Shown: in pieces, positions 44,916-53,775 of the stretch
Numbering within the stretch: the stretch's first letter is position 1
How the letters are laid out: the number at the start of each line of letters is the position of its first letter
Source of the DNA: JBFHIZ01 sp963666475
GTDB lineage: Bacteria > Bacillota > Clostridia > Lachnospirales > Lachnospiraceae
Length of the DNA stretch: 64,000 nt
NCBI GenBank assembly: GCA_963666475.2
Contig: CAXXJM010000001.1
Span: 620,001 to 684,000 of the forward strand
Direction of reading: 5' to 3'
Notes under the pieces: model-generated
The model's database searches: none
The model's input: only the letters and a program-made list of their open reading frames with translations
Told to the model about the DNA's origin: nothing
Program-made: the position numbers and the translations under genes

Positions 44916-46343
44916 TTATACTGGATAAACTCCCACTTCTTTATCAGCAATCGTAAGATCCACCTTATCTTGCTGCGCTTTGCGATATTTAAAGAAATCC
45001 AATGCTACTTTTGGAAAGAGTGCATAGGTCAAAACATCTTCATCCTGTTGCTTCCATTCTTTCATTTCCGATTCAATGGATGACAATTCATTTGGTATTA
45101 AATCTGCAGGACGACAAGTGATTCTTTCCTCTCCCGGAACAACTTTATCAATAACTTCCTGATTAATTGGTTTTATGGTCTGTCCATATCTTCCTAAAAG
45201 TAAATCTTTGGTCTGCCCAGTTGCGGTTTTATAACGCTCACCCATCAAAACATTGAATACAGCCTGTGTTCCAACAATTTGCGAGGAAGGGGTAACCAAA
45301 GGTGGTTCCCCAAGATCCTTTCGAACTCTTGGAATCTCATTTAATACTTCTTCATATTTATCCTCAGCGTGCTGCTCCTTCAATTGGCTAATCATATTCG
45401 AAAGCATTCCACCAGGAACTTGGTACAACAATGTTTTAATATTTACACCAAGCGTTTTAGGATTCATCATTCCATTTTCCAGACATTTCTCGCGATATGG
45501 TCTAAAATAATCAGCAATTTCAGACAAGATACCTTGATCATATCCAGTGTCATATGGTGTCCCTTTAAAGGTTTCTACCATTACTTCAGTTGCAGGTTGT
45601 GCAGTACCCATTGAGAATGGAGAAATCGCACAATCAATAACATCCACTCCCGCTTCTACCGCTTTTAAATAGGACATACTTGCGACACCCGAAGTATAAT
45701 GTGCATGAAGTTGAATTGGGAGATTTGTAACAGATTTCATTGCTTCTATTAATTCGGTCGCCTTATATGGGAGAAGCAAACCCGCCATATCTTTGATACA
45801 AATGCTGTCTGCACCAAGAGATTCAATATCTTTTGCCATCTTTTTCCAATATTCTAAGGTATAGGCATCTCCTAAAGTGTATGAAAGTGCAACTTGAGCC
45901 TCTCCTTTTCCAGAACGATTTTTTTCTGCAATAGTCGCTTTTACAGATGCCTCCAAGTTTCTCAAATCATTTAAACAGTCAAAAATACGAATGATATCGA
46001 TTCCATTTGCAATGGATTTTTGCACAAAATAGTCCACCACATCATCTGCATAATGACGATATCCTAAAATGTTTTGTCCTCGAAAGAGCATTTGAAGTTT
46101 TGTGTTTGGACAACCACTACGAATCTTACGAAGTCTCTCCCATGGGTCTTCTTTTAGAAAACGAAGCGACGCATCAAATGTAGCACCACCCCAACATTCT
46201 AAAGAATGATATCCAACTTCATCCAGTTTTGACAAAATAGGAACCATCATTTCTGTAGGCATTCTCGTCGCAATTAAAGATTGATGCGCATCGCGAAGAA
46301 TGGTTTCTGTTATTCTAATAGGCTTTTTTACTAGTTCTGCCAT
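44916..46343 (-). CDS. 5S-type carboxyltransferase (oxaloacetate decarboxylase alpha / transcarboxylase 5S) without biotin domain
   Basis: The 475-residue protein has the PYC/HMG-CoA-lyase-like barrel with TILRDAHQSL (14-23), CWGGATFDASLRFL, the carbamylated-Lys region ICIKDMAGLL, metal ligands HAHYTSG, and a PYC_OADA conserved domain after about 300. It ends near the point where OadA proteins usually carry a biotin domain, which is here a separate 120-residue protein. It exchanges carboxyl between oxaloacetate/pyruvate and biotin. Last gene of an operon with 12S, biotin carrier, OadB and OadG-like proteins. Confidence 0.92.
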   Translation of the reverse strand: MAELVKKPIRITETILRDAHQSLIATRMPTEMMVPILSKLDEVGYHSLECWGGATFDASLRFLKEDPWERLRKIRSGCPNTKLQMLFRGQNILGYRHYADDVVDYFVQKSIANGIDIIRIFDCLNDLRNLEASVKATIAEKNRSGKGEAQVALSYTLGDAYTLEYWKKMAKDIESLGADSICIKDMAGLLLPYKATELIEAMKSVTNLPIQLHAHYTSGVASMSYLKAVEAGVDVIDCAISPFSMGTAQPATEVMVETFKGTPYDTGYDQGILSEIADYFRPYREKCLENGMMNPKTLGVNIKTLLYQVPGGMLSNMISQLKEQHAEDKYEEVLNEIPRVRKDLGEPPLVTPSSQIVGTQAVFNVLMGERYKTATGQTKDLLLGRYGQTIKPINQEVIDKVVPGEERITCRPADLIPNELSSIESEMKEWKQQDEDVLTYALFPKVALDFFKYRKAQQDKVDLTIADKEVGVYPV

Positions 46344-46369
46344 GTGTTATCCCTCCATTTTCTAAGATT

Positions 46370-47545
46370 CTATATTCCAAAAATCGCCATAAAAGTTCCA
46401 GCTGCAACTGCAGTTCCAATCACACCAGCTACATTTGGTCCCATTGCATGCATCAGTAAGAAGTTTGATGGGTCTTCTTCTGCTCCAATTTTTTGTGAAA
46501 CTCTTGCTGCCATTGGCACTGCTGATACACCCGCAGACCCAATCAAAGGATTTACCTTGCCACCCGTGACCAAGCACATTAATTTTCCAAAAAGAACACC
46601 TGCGGCAGTTCCGACCATAAATGCGACCAACCCAAGAGCCACGATTTTAAGTGTTGTCAAATTCAAAAATGCATCTGCACTTGTAGTTGCTCCAACTGAA
46701 GTACCCAGCAAAATAACAACGATATACATTAACGCATTTGAAGCGGTTTCCGTTAGTTGTCTTACTACACCACTTTCTTTAAACAAATTTCCCAACATAA
46801 ACATTCCTACAAGAGGTGCTGTCGTCGGCAGAATCATACATACTACCATGGTAACAATGATGGGGAATAGAATTTTTTCTAATTTTGAAACTGGTCTCAA
46901 TTGCTCCATTTTGATACGGCGCTCTTTTTTAGTTGTTAGTAATTTCATGATCGGTGGTTGGATAATTGGAACCAATGACATGTATGAATAAGCTGCTACT
47001 GCAATCGGACCAAGTAATGCCGTCTGCCCTAGTTTTCCTGCCAAAAAGATTGATGTAGGGCCATCTGCACCTCCAATAATAGAAACAGCTGCTGCGGCCT
47101 GATCATTAAATCCCAAAGCTATCGCTCCAAAATACGCAGTAAATATTCCGAATTGAGCGGCCGCTCCTAGTAAAAAACTTTTTGGATTTGCTATCAACGG
47201 ACCAAAGTCCGTCATTGCACCAACCCCCATAAAGATCAGCGATGGTAAAATTGACCATTCATCTAACAAATAAAAATAATATAGTAAACCACCAGGTTCT
47301 CCATCCGGTCCAATATGCGACATAATGTCTGGATAAATATTGACCAGAATCATTCCAAATGCGATTGGAATAAGAAGTAGTGGCTCATACTGTTTTTTAA
47401 TTGCAAAAAACAGCAATATACAGGCTACTAAAATCATTATATAATTTCCAACTTGCAAATTTAAAAATGCAGTCTGATTAAGTAGGCCCTTTAAAGTACC
47501 TAAAACATCAACAGCCATGAATTGCCTCCTATAAGAATTGCTCAT
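46370..47545 (-). CDS. oadB: Na+-pumping decarboxylase beta subunit (OadB/MmdB family)
   Basis: This 391-residue integral membrane protein of the OadB/GcdB/MmdB family decarboxylates carboxybiotin and exports Na+. About nine helices are visible. Signature segments are FMGVGAMTDFGPLIANP, the key SIIGGADGPTSIFLAGKL with its essential Asp (about 176), VMVCMILPTTAPLVGMFMLGNL and NPLIGSAGVSAVPMAARV with HAMGPNVAGVIGTA near the end. It lies 6 bp after the biotin carrier gene and 26 bp before the 5S gene. Confidence 0.95.
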   Translation of the reverse strand: MSNSYRRQFMAVDVLGTLKGLLNQTAFLNLQVGNYIMILVACILLFFAIKKQYEPLLLIPIAFGMILVNIYPDIMSHIGPDGEPGGLLYYFYLLDEWSILPSLIFMGVGAMTDFGPLIANPKSFLLGAAAQFGIFTAYFGAIALGFNDQAAAAVSIIGGADGPTSIFLAGKLGQTALLGPIAVAAYSYMSLVPIIQPPIMKLLTTKKERRIKMEQLRPVSKLEKILFPIIVTMVVCMILPTTAPLVGMFMLGNLFKESGVVRQLTETASNALMYIVVILLGTSVGATTSADAFLNLTTLKIVALGLVAFMVGTAAGVLFGKLMCLVTGGKVNPLIGSAGVSAVPMAARVSQKIGAEEDPSNFLLMHAMGPNVAGVIGTAVAAGTFMAIFGI

Positions 47546-47551
47546 CGAACA

Positions 47552-47914
47552 CTAGTCTAAAGTAACTAATACTGCTCCCGACTCAATCATTTGTCCCTCA
47601 GTTACATCGATGCTTGCTACAACACCATCTAATGGAGCCACAACCGGAATTTCCATTTTCATTGCCTCTATAACGACTATTGTATCACCAGATTTTACAG
47701 AATCCCCAATTTTCGATTCAATTTTAAACACTTTTCCAGCCGCTCCGGCTTTTACCAAAACCGCACCAGCTGAACCTTTTGCCACTTGTGGTGCAGGTGC
47801 GGAGATTACAGGAGCCTTAGGAGCCTCTGGTGTCGCCTTCATTCCATTTGCAGAACCTTCTTCAACTACAACATCATATACGTTTCCATTTACAGTAATG
47901 GTATAATTTTTCAT
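47552..47914 (-). CDS. Biotin carboxyl carrier protein of the decarboxylase/transcarboxylase
   Basis: The 120-residue protein has a short N-terminal segment (MKNYTITVNGNVYDVVVEE), a Pro/Ala-rich flexible linker (about 27-48) and a C-terminal biotinyl domain with the biotinylated lysine in EAMKMEI (Lys about 87). It swings the carboxyl group between the 12S or 5S active site and OadB. It corresponds to transcarboxylase 1.3S or MmdC. Confidence 0.95.
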   Translation of the reverse strand: MKNYTITVNGNVYDVVVEEGSANGMKATPEAPKAPVISAPAPQVAKGSAGAVLVKAGAAGKVFKIESKIGDSVKSGDTIVVIEAMKMEIPVVAPLDGVVASIDVTEGQMIESGAVLVTLD

Positions 47915-47936
47915 TTTCTTTCCTCCTAAGTATTCC

Positions 47937-48737
47937 TTATTTTAAGCTGTTTTTCCATTTAGATACATTTGATTTTCGAATAGAACGAACAGTAAATCCA
48001 TCTGTTGAGTCGGTCCCTTCGTATGCTGCAATTGCAGCAGCAATAACCGCTACAAGTTCTGTGTCATCAACAAGTTCCTCTTCTTCTTTCGTTGTGATCT
48101 GAGCAATTGCCTGATCCATAAACTGATCATTCAAAGAATCTTTTTTTTCAAAGAGACTCTGAATTTTAGGAATGTATTGAAAACATGAAATAATTAAACT
48201 AATTAAAATCAGAATCACAAACACAGTTCCCATCCCGAGAAGTGTATTCATGGCTGCTCCAGCCATTTTCTGACCTAGTGTATACTGAACATCCGTTTGA
48301 CATCCTGTGATTTCATAGGAATCATTCACATAAACTATAAATTTTGCATCCATACCTTCGCTTCCATGAAGAATCATAGAAACGATTGCCTCGTCTTCAT
48401 CTACCTCGTAGACTGGATCGTCAACAAGAACAATATCTCCGATTACTTTACTTGCATTTCGGTAAGATTCAATACCATCTAAGATTGTAGTTTTCTCAAT
48501 CGTTATGCCATAATTGGATTTTATATTGCTTGAAACAACCATCCATTCGTATGCTGAAAGTGTCTCGAGATATGAGAACTGCTCTTCCGTCGAGCTGCTT
48601 TCAACAAGAGAAAAAGCCACTTCTGCTTCATATTTCATATCGGATTCGAGCATTAAACTTTCCGTGGAATTCTCCCCGCATGCGGATAAGGAAAGAAGTA
48701 AGACAAGTGTGCATAATACTGTGATTATTTTTTTCAT
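47937..48737 (-). CDS. OadG-like subunit fused to an N-terminal lipoprotein domain
   Basis: The 266-residue protein starts with a lipoprotein signal (lipobox LSAC, Cys20) and an unassigned extracellular domain of about 140 residues (22-160). Then comes a membrane helix (about 163-188) and an OadG-like cytosolic tail with AVIAAAIAAYEG...FTVRSIRKS. Ordinary OadG/MmdE subunits are 80-120 residues without a lipoprotein domain and stabilise the complex. The outward part may sense or shield the pump outlet; this is inference. Placed between the 12S and biotin carrier genes. Confidence 0.8.
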   Translation of the reverse strand: MKKIITVLCTLVLLLSLSACGENSTESLMLESDMKYEAEVAFSLVESSSTEEQFSYLETLSAYEWMVVSSNIKSNYGITIEKTTILDGIESYRNASKVIGDIVLVDDPVYEVDEDEAIVSMILHGSEGMDAKFIVYVNDSYEITGCQTDVQYTLGQKMAGAAMNTLLGMGTVFVILILISLIISCFQYIPKIQSLFEKKDSLNDQFMDQAIAQITTKEEEELVDDTELVAVIAAAIAAYEGTDSTDGFTVRSIRKSNVSKWKNSLK

Positions 48738-48752
48738 AGTATCGTCACCTTT

Positions 48753-50189
48753 CTATATTGTACCGTGCTTTTTCGCAGGGCGATCTTCTCTTTTTGTAAA
48801 TAGAACCTCAAAAGCACTGATGATGTATTTTCTTGTATCTTCTGGTGCAATAACTTGATCTACATATCCATGTTTCGCAGCACTTAACACGCTATTTTGA
48901 ATTTGTTCATATTCTTTTTGATAAGATTCTATTTGCTCAGTCCCTTCGCCTTCACACATAATCTGCGCTGCACTTTTTGCTTCCATCATTCCAATTTTCG
49001 CATCCGTCCATGCAATCGTCAGATCCGCTCCAATTGCTTTGGAATTCATAGCAATATAAGAAGTACCAAATGCTTCACCTGTAATAACATTCACTTTAGG
49101 AACCGTAGCCTGGGCAAATGCATACGTCATTTTAGCGACTGCTTTCGAAATTTTCTTTTCCGCATGCACAGTGGCTTCCAATCCAACTACATTGGTAAGT
49201 GATAGCACCGGGATGTCAAAAGCATCACAAAATGTAATAAAATCAGCTGCCTTCTCACATCCTAATACCGTCAGGGAGTCCGACAAAGTCTCAGTCACTT
49301 CACCAGAATTGTCCATTACTACTGAGCGGTTTGCAATTGCTCCGACCGTTTGTCCATTTAAACGAATAAATGCAGTGACCATTTCTTTTGCATACCCTGC
49401 TTTTACTTCGAACATCACACCTTGATCTGAAATTACGCGAAGGGCATTGGCTGAATCGTCTCTAAAAGTTTCCAAATAATTACACTTGCGGTTCAGATCA
49501 TCCAAACATTCATCGTAGGACATATCGTATTCGTTATTGGAAGGTAACATGGACACAAGTTCTCGTATTTTATCGTATAGTTCATCTTCAGCAGCAACTA
49601 CATCCGCTAGTCCGCTTTCTTGCTCATGAAATTTTGCAGAAGAAGTATCTGTTTTTTCAATTCGATTGCCAGCCAACGCATTTGGTGAATTTGCAAATAA
49701 TTTTGCATGTTCGACATCCATAAATACAAAATCACTTAAAGCAGTCATAATAGATAAACCGCCACCACAAGAACCAAATACAACTGATATTTGCGGAATC
49801 ACACCGGAAGCCATGACTTGTTTATGATAGATTTCTCCAAAGGCATTTAAAGCATCCGTTGCTTCTTGTAAACGCAGTCCTGCCGAATCTAATAGACCAA
49901 TGATTGGTGCACCGGTTTTTAACGCCATGTTATAAAGATTTACGATCTTTTTTGCATGCATCTCTCCAACGGAACCTTTTAAAGCGGATACGTCTTGGCT
50001 GTATACATATACAAGGGTATTTTCAATCACTCCATATCCTGTGATTACACCGTCACCAGGAGCATTCGTTTCTTTCATGTTGAAATCCGTACTTCTAGCC
50101 GAAACGCTAGCTCCGATTTCAACAAAGCTATTTTCATCGAGTAATTGATTGATTCTGCTACTCGCTAAACTTGTTGAACTGGTACTCAT
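48753..50189 (-). CDS. mmdA: Acyl-CoA carboxyltransferase, 12S/MmdA family
   Basis: This carboxyltransferase of the methylmalonyl-CoA decarboxylase alpha / transcarboxylase 12S / propionyl-CoA carboxylase beta family is 478 residues and has two crotonase-like halves. Oxyanion-hole glycines lie in VFGSCGGGLSIMTAL and the second half has ITGEAFGTSYIAMNSK. It is somewhat shorter than typical MmdA (about 510), and the first N-terminal segment is short. Substrate (methylmalonyl-CoA, malonyl-CoA or glutaconyl-CoA) is not decided by sequence. First gene of the pump operon. Confidence 0.88.
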   Translation of the reverse strand: MSTSSTSLASSRINQLLDENSFVEIGASVSARSTDFNMKETNAPGDGVITGYGVIENTLVYVYSQDVSALKGSVGEMHAKKIVNLYNMALKTGAPIIGLLDSAGLRLQEATDALNAFGEIYHKQVMASGVIPQISVVFGSCGGGLSIMTALSDFVFMDVEHAKLFANSPNALAGNRIEKTDTSSAKFHEQESGLADVVAAEDELYDKIRELVSMLPSNNEYDMSYDECLDDLNRKCNYLETFRDDSANALRVISDQGVMFEVKAGYAKEMVTAFIRLNGQTVGAIANRSVVMDNSGEVTETLSDSLTVLGCEKAADFITFCDAFDIPVLSLTNVVGLEATVHAEKKISKAVAKMTYAFAQATVPKVNVITGEAFGTSYIAMNSKAIGADLTIAWTDAKIGMMEAKSAAQIMCEGEGTEQIESYQKEYEQIQNSVLSAAKHGYVDQVIAPEDTRKYIISAFEVLFTKREDRPAKKHGTI

Positions 50190-50261
50190 CTTTTGCCCTC
50201 CATTTAACCATATTTATAAGTATTTTTCGCTAAAATTATATATTTATACAGTATTTAGTAT

Positions 50262-50290
50262 ACCATATTGAAAAACATCCTACTAGTCAA
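50262..50290 (-). promoter_or_regulatory. Candidate promoter of the mmdA operon with GTATAC overlap
   Basis: On the minus strand TTGACT (50285-50290), a 17-bp spacer and TATGGT (50262-50267). A GGTATAC element (about 50258-50264) overlaps the -10 region, like the repeated sites upstream of rnfC. Confidence 0.4.
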
Positions 50291-50330
50291 TACCCGAATA
50301 ATTTTTAAACAATTTTCTAAATATTGTACA

Positions 50331-50367
50331 AAAAAACAAACAAGGCTACAGTTTCTCCTTGTTTGTT
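50331..50367 (-). terminator. Terminator of the EAL-GGDEF gene
   Basis: AACAAACAAGG (50335-50345) pairs perfectly with CCTTGTTTGTT (50357-50367), followed on the minus strand by a T-run. Confidence 0.9.
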
Positions 50368-50375
50368 CTTACAAT

Positions 50376-52136
50376 TCAGATTACTAGTCCAATTCTCTTA
50401 ATACTATTACCAATAACCTTCTTGCTCTCCTTTTTAATCATTGCCAGTTTCTTTGAAAATTCATTTAAAGAATCAAATTTTAAAAATTTATTATCCATAA
50501 TGGCAATCGAAATCGTCACAATTGGAAAGGTATCTTGAAATCCGTTTCGATTCTTCGAGACAATATATTGTCTTTCCCAATCATCTTCACTATAAAGGGA
50601 TTGTACTTCTTTTCGAAACTCTTCTATGATTTTTTCACAAAGCATTTCAATATCAAAATAATCTGCAATGATCACAAAATCGTCTCCCCCAACATGTCCT
50701 TTGAATTCATTTTTTTTACAGCACTCATGAATACATTTTACCATTGTTTTAATCATGAGATCTCCATTATTAAATCCATATGCATCATTATATGCTTTAA
50801 AATTATCCAAATCTAAATATACAATAGAATATGGCTTAGTTCCATAAATGTGCTCCTCAACAGCTTTTTCAATCGCAACATTTCCTGGCAATCCCGTCAG
50901 TGGGTTTGCATCACCTGCACGAGAGACCTGAATTTCAACTGCCGACTCCAATAAGTCCTTTACCGTAACCACTCCATGATATTTCCCCGCACTCGTTACA
51001 ATTACAGAGTCATAAATATTACACTCAGGACGAATCAATGCCATTTTTGAAACCACTTCAATTGGTGTATTTTCATCAACGGCCAGGAAATTTTCATCCA
51101 TTATTTCTCCACACGTCTTTTTGAAATGAAGATAATATCCATATCTCCCCCCGTATTTTTCATTCAGAAGATGTCTCGTGATCATTCCACAGACAATTTC
51201 CGAATCATCTGTTACACAGACTTCATTGATTGTTTCATCAATTCTTAATTCCTCAAATAAATCAAATCCTGATTTTTCAACGTGTGAAACGTTCTTTTTT
51301 TTCGAAATCGTACCTACACTTCCAAAAAAGGAGGGTTTGTAATTACCAGAAAGTTTGCTCCAAAAGGTCTTTGTAATTAGTGCTATCAATTCTTTCGAGA
51401 TTTTTTGCATCTCTTTTTTCGGTTTTTGTATATAATACCCCTGTCCATAGTCTACTCCCAGCCGAATCAATTGAATTAATTCTTCTTTGGTTTCAATTCC
51501 TTCTGCGATCAAACGCATATTCGCATTTTTACAGAACAATACAAATCCTTCAACAAGTGATTGTTTAATTTCATCCTTATCGATATCTCGAACCAATGCC
51601 ATGTCAATTTTAATATATTTTGGATGAAGAACGCTTAGTCGATTCAACCCCGCATAACCTGCCCCAAAATCATCTATAGCAATTTGAAAATTTCTTTTTC
51701 GATAATGATCGATGATTTCACGAAACTTAGTAGGATCCGCAATAGATGTTCGCTCCGTAATTTCAAATACAATTTCTTCTGCCGATAAATTATATTGACT
51801 TAATATTTTTTCAGTAACGCCTTCTTCAAAATCAACATCATTCATTATGCCAGGTGATACATTAATAAATAACTTTTCACCTCGCGGTTTATTCCGTGCA
51901 TTTTTAATTGATTTTTTTCGACATAGTTCCTCAAGTTGCCAACTACGTCCCAACGCTTCCGCAAGTATGAACATTTCTTCTACGTGGAAGCTACATGAAT
52001 CCATGTCAATTCGACTTAACGCTTCATATCCTAAGATGCTTCCACTTTCAAGACTGATGATTGGTTGATATACTGATACAATTTTCTCCCCTTCAAGCAA
52101 CTCCATAAAATCATTCTTTTTTTCAAATACATTCAT
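50376..52136 (-). CDS. EAL-CBS-GGDEF c-di-GMP turnover protein
   Basis: The 586-residue cytosolic protein has an EAL phosphodiesterase domain (about 15-250; EALSR, FINVSP, EITER, IDDFGAGYAGL, KIDMALVRD, AEGIET, all catalytic residues present), a CBS-pair region (about 290-420; VCVTDDSEIVCGMITRHLL, VVTVKDLLESA) and a C-terminal GGDEF domain (about 425-580). The GGDEF motif reads GGDDF, with Asp for the catalytic Glu, and no RxxD inhibitory site precedes it. It is probably mainly a phosphodiesterase tuned by nucleotide binding to the CBS and GGDEF parts. It sits between the pump operon and the hydrogenase cluster. The PilZ protein at 12848-13192 is a possible reader. Confidence 0.9.
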   Translation of the reverse strand: MNVFEKKNDFMELLEGEKIVSVYQPIISLESGSILGYEALSRIDMDSCSFHVEEMFILAEALGRSWQLEELCRKKSIKNARNKPRGEKLFINVSPGIMNDVDFEEGVTEKILSQYNLSAEEIVFEITERTSIADPTKFREIIDHYRKRNFQIAIDDFGAGYAGLNRLSVLHPKYIKIDMALVRDIDKDEIKQSLVEGFVLFCKNANMRLIAEGIETKEELIQLIRLGVDYGQGYYIQKPKKEMQKISKELIALITKTFWSKLSGNYKPSFFGSVGTISKKKNVSHVEKSGFDLFEELRIDETINEVCVTDDSEIVCGMITRHLLNEKYGGRYGYYLHFKKTCGEIMDENFLAVDENTPIEVVSKMALIRPECNIYDSVIVTSAGKYHGVVTVKDLLESAVEIQVSRAGDANPLTGLPGNVAIEKAVEEHIYGTKPYSIVYLDLDNFKAYNDAYGFNNGDLMIKTMVKCIHECCKKNEFKGHVGGDDFVIIADYFDIEMLCEKIIEEFRKEVQSLYSEDDWERQYIVSKNRNGFQDTFPIVTISIAIMDNKFLKFDSLNEFSKKLAMIKKESKKVIGNSIKRIGLVI

Positions 52137-52171
52137 AATTACATTCCTTTACACCTAATAGTACCAAAATC

Positions 52172-52190
52172 ATACCAATTGACTTGGTAT
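52172..52190. promoter_or_regulatory. ATACCAA inverted repeat upstream of the EAL gene
   Basis: ATACCAA (52172-52178), TTGAC, TTGGTAT (52184-52190) form a perfect 7-bp inverted repeat about 35 bp before the start codon. Candidate operator; no regulator assigned. Confidence 0.4.
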
Positions 52191-52230
52191 AAAGAAATCA
52201 CTATTTATGTAAATTTTCGTAAAATGTATG

Positions 52231-52277
52231 TAAAAACCCGCGAAATACCACGTTGGGCAAACGTGATCCTTCGCGGC
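52231..52277 (-). terminator. Terminator of the hydrogenase cluster
   Basis: On the minus strand CCGCGAA-GGAT-CACGT pairs with ACGTG-GTA-TTTCGCGG, followed by TTTTT, 15 bp after the hydrogenase stop. It separates this unit from the EAL gene. Confidence 0.9.
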
Positions 52278-52291
52278 CTCATAAGGATTAT

Positions 52292-53716
52292 TTATCTCAA
52301 TACGCTGGTTGCGTCTAAGATGCTTTTTTCATAAGCTTCTTTTCCATACTTGTCGACTTCAGTTTTGTCTTTCACACCGTGTGTCAGACAACCGGCTCCG
52401 CCGATACATCCACCAATACAAGCCATGCCTTCTACAAAATTTTCTTTTAGAAGACCTTTTTCAAGTTTGAACAATGCTTTTTTACATTCCTCAATGCCAT
52501 CGCATGCAATAGCATTCAAGACAAAGGTATCGTTTTCAAGTTCCTTGATACCTTCCCGAATCGCGTCTGTTAAACCTCCACTTCTTGCGAAGATACGTCC
52601 ATAATAGGAGGCATTATCTAATACATCTTCATCTAATTCCACGATATTTATATCCCTTGAATCGAACAATGCTTGTAATTCTTCAAAGGTAAGAACGCAA
52701 TCTACATACTCTTTTACAGAATCCAACTGTTGTTCTTTTTTCTTAGCCACACAAGGACCTATAAAGATTACTTTTGCAGTAGAATCCACTTCTTTTATAT
52801 ATTTTGATATACATGCCATCGGAGACAAATTGTGCGAAACATATTCCTCCGCATTTGGAAAACCATTTTTCACGTACTGCACAAACGCTGGACAGCAGGA
52901 GCTTGTTAATTTTCCTTTTTCAATTAGTTCTTTTGTTTCTTCGAGCGCCACCATATCTGCACCAAGCGCAGCTTCAACTACCGTATGGAAGCCTAGATTT
53001 TTTATTCCAGTAATTACCTGGCCAAGTTTGGCGTATACAAACTGACTCGAAATAGAAGGTGCTACAACTGCATATACTTTATATTTTTTATTATTTTCAG
53101 ATTCCTTGATCAAACGAATCGCATCTAGTAAAAATGATTTTTCTACAATTGCTCCAAACGGACACTGGTATACACATGCACCACATGCAATACATTTATC
53201 GTTGTCGATTTGTGCAGCATGATCTTCTCTCATAGAAATAGCGTTCACTTTACATGCATTCTCGCATGGTCTTTTACGATTAATAATTGCAGTATAGGGA
53301 CATACCTTCGCGCATAGACCACATTCCACACACTTTGATTTATCAATATGTGCTTTTTGATTGGAATCAAAGGAAATTGCATTTCTCGGGCAAACTTCTT
53401 CGCACCTGTGAGCGATGCACCCACGACAAGCATTCGTAACTTCATAACCACCGACCGGACAATCATCACACGCAATGTCAATTACTTCTACAATGTTTGG
53501 ATTTGTAGAATCTCCTCCCATTGCAAGTTTTACTCGTTCACCTACGATTGCACGTTCTTTATAAACGCAACATCTCATTTTCGCCTCTTTCCCAGGTACA
53601 ACTGCACGTGGAATATCCAAAAGATGATTTGTTAAATCACCTGCGAATTCATGTATGGCAACTTCTTTGATTACTTTATATTTTAATAATTGAACTTTTG
53701 TATCAAATTTTCTCAT
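52292..53716 (-). CDS. Group B [FeFe]-hydrogenase
   Basis: The 474-residue iron-sulfur protein carries cysteines for two to three 4Fe-4S clusters in its first 190 residues (CRGCIAHRCEEVCP, CVECGLCAKVCP, CIACGACVYQCP) and the H-cluster domain. H-cluster motifs are L1 TSSCCPAFVQYV (Cys274/275), L2 GPCVAKKKE (Cys322) and L3 GMACIGGCIGGAGC (Cys433/437). This arrangement matches group B [FeFe]-hydrogenases, probably cytosolic, ferredoxin-linked H2 production or uptake; in vivo role little studied. It is the last gene of the rex-sensory hydrogenase unit. Maturases (HydEFG) are not in the window. Confidence 0.9.
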   Translation of the reverse strand: MRKFDTKVQLLKYKVIKEVAIHEFAGDLTNHLLDIPRAVVPGKEAKMRCCVYKERAIVGERVKLAMGGDSTNPNIVEVIDIACDDCPVGGYEVTNACRGCIAHRCEEVCPRNAISFDSNQKAHIDKSKCVECGLCAKVCPYTAIINRKRPCENACKVNAISMREDHAAQIDNDKCIACGACVYQCPFGAIVEKSFLLDAIRLIKESENNKKYKVYAVVAPSISSQFVYAKLGQVITGIKNLGFHTVVEAALGADMVALEETKELIEKGKLTSSCCPAFVQYVKNGFPNAEEYVSHNLSPMACISKYIKEVDSTAKVIFIGPCVAKKKEQQLDSVKEYVDCVLTFEELQALFDSRDINIVELDEDVLDNASYYGRIFARSGGLTDAIREGIKELENDTFVLNAIACDGIEECKKALFKLEKGLLKENFVEGMACIGGCIGGAGCLTHGVKDKTEVDKYGKEAYEKSILDATSVLR

Positions 53717-53775
53717 AATAATTATGCCTTTCCAAACGCCATATAAAAGATATCGGAATCACTTGATTCACATTT

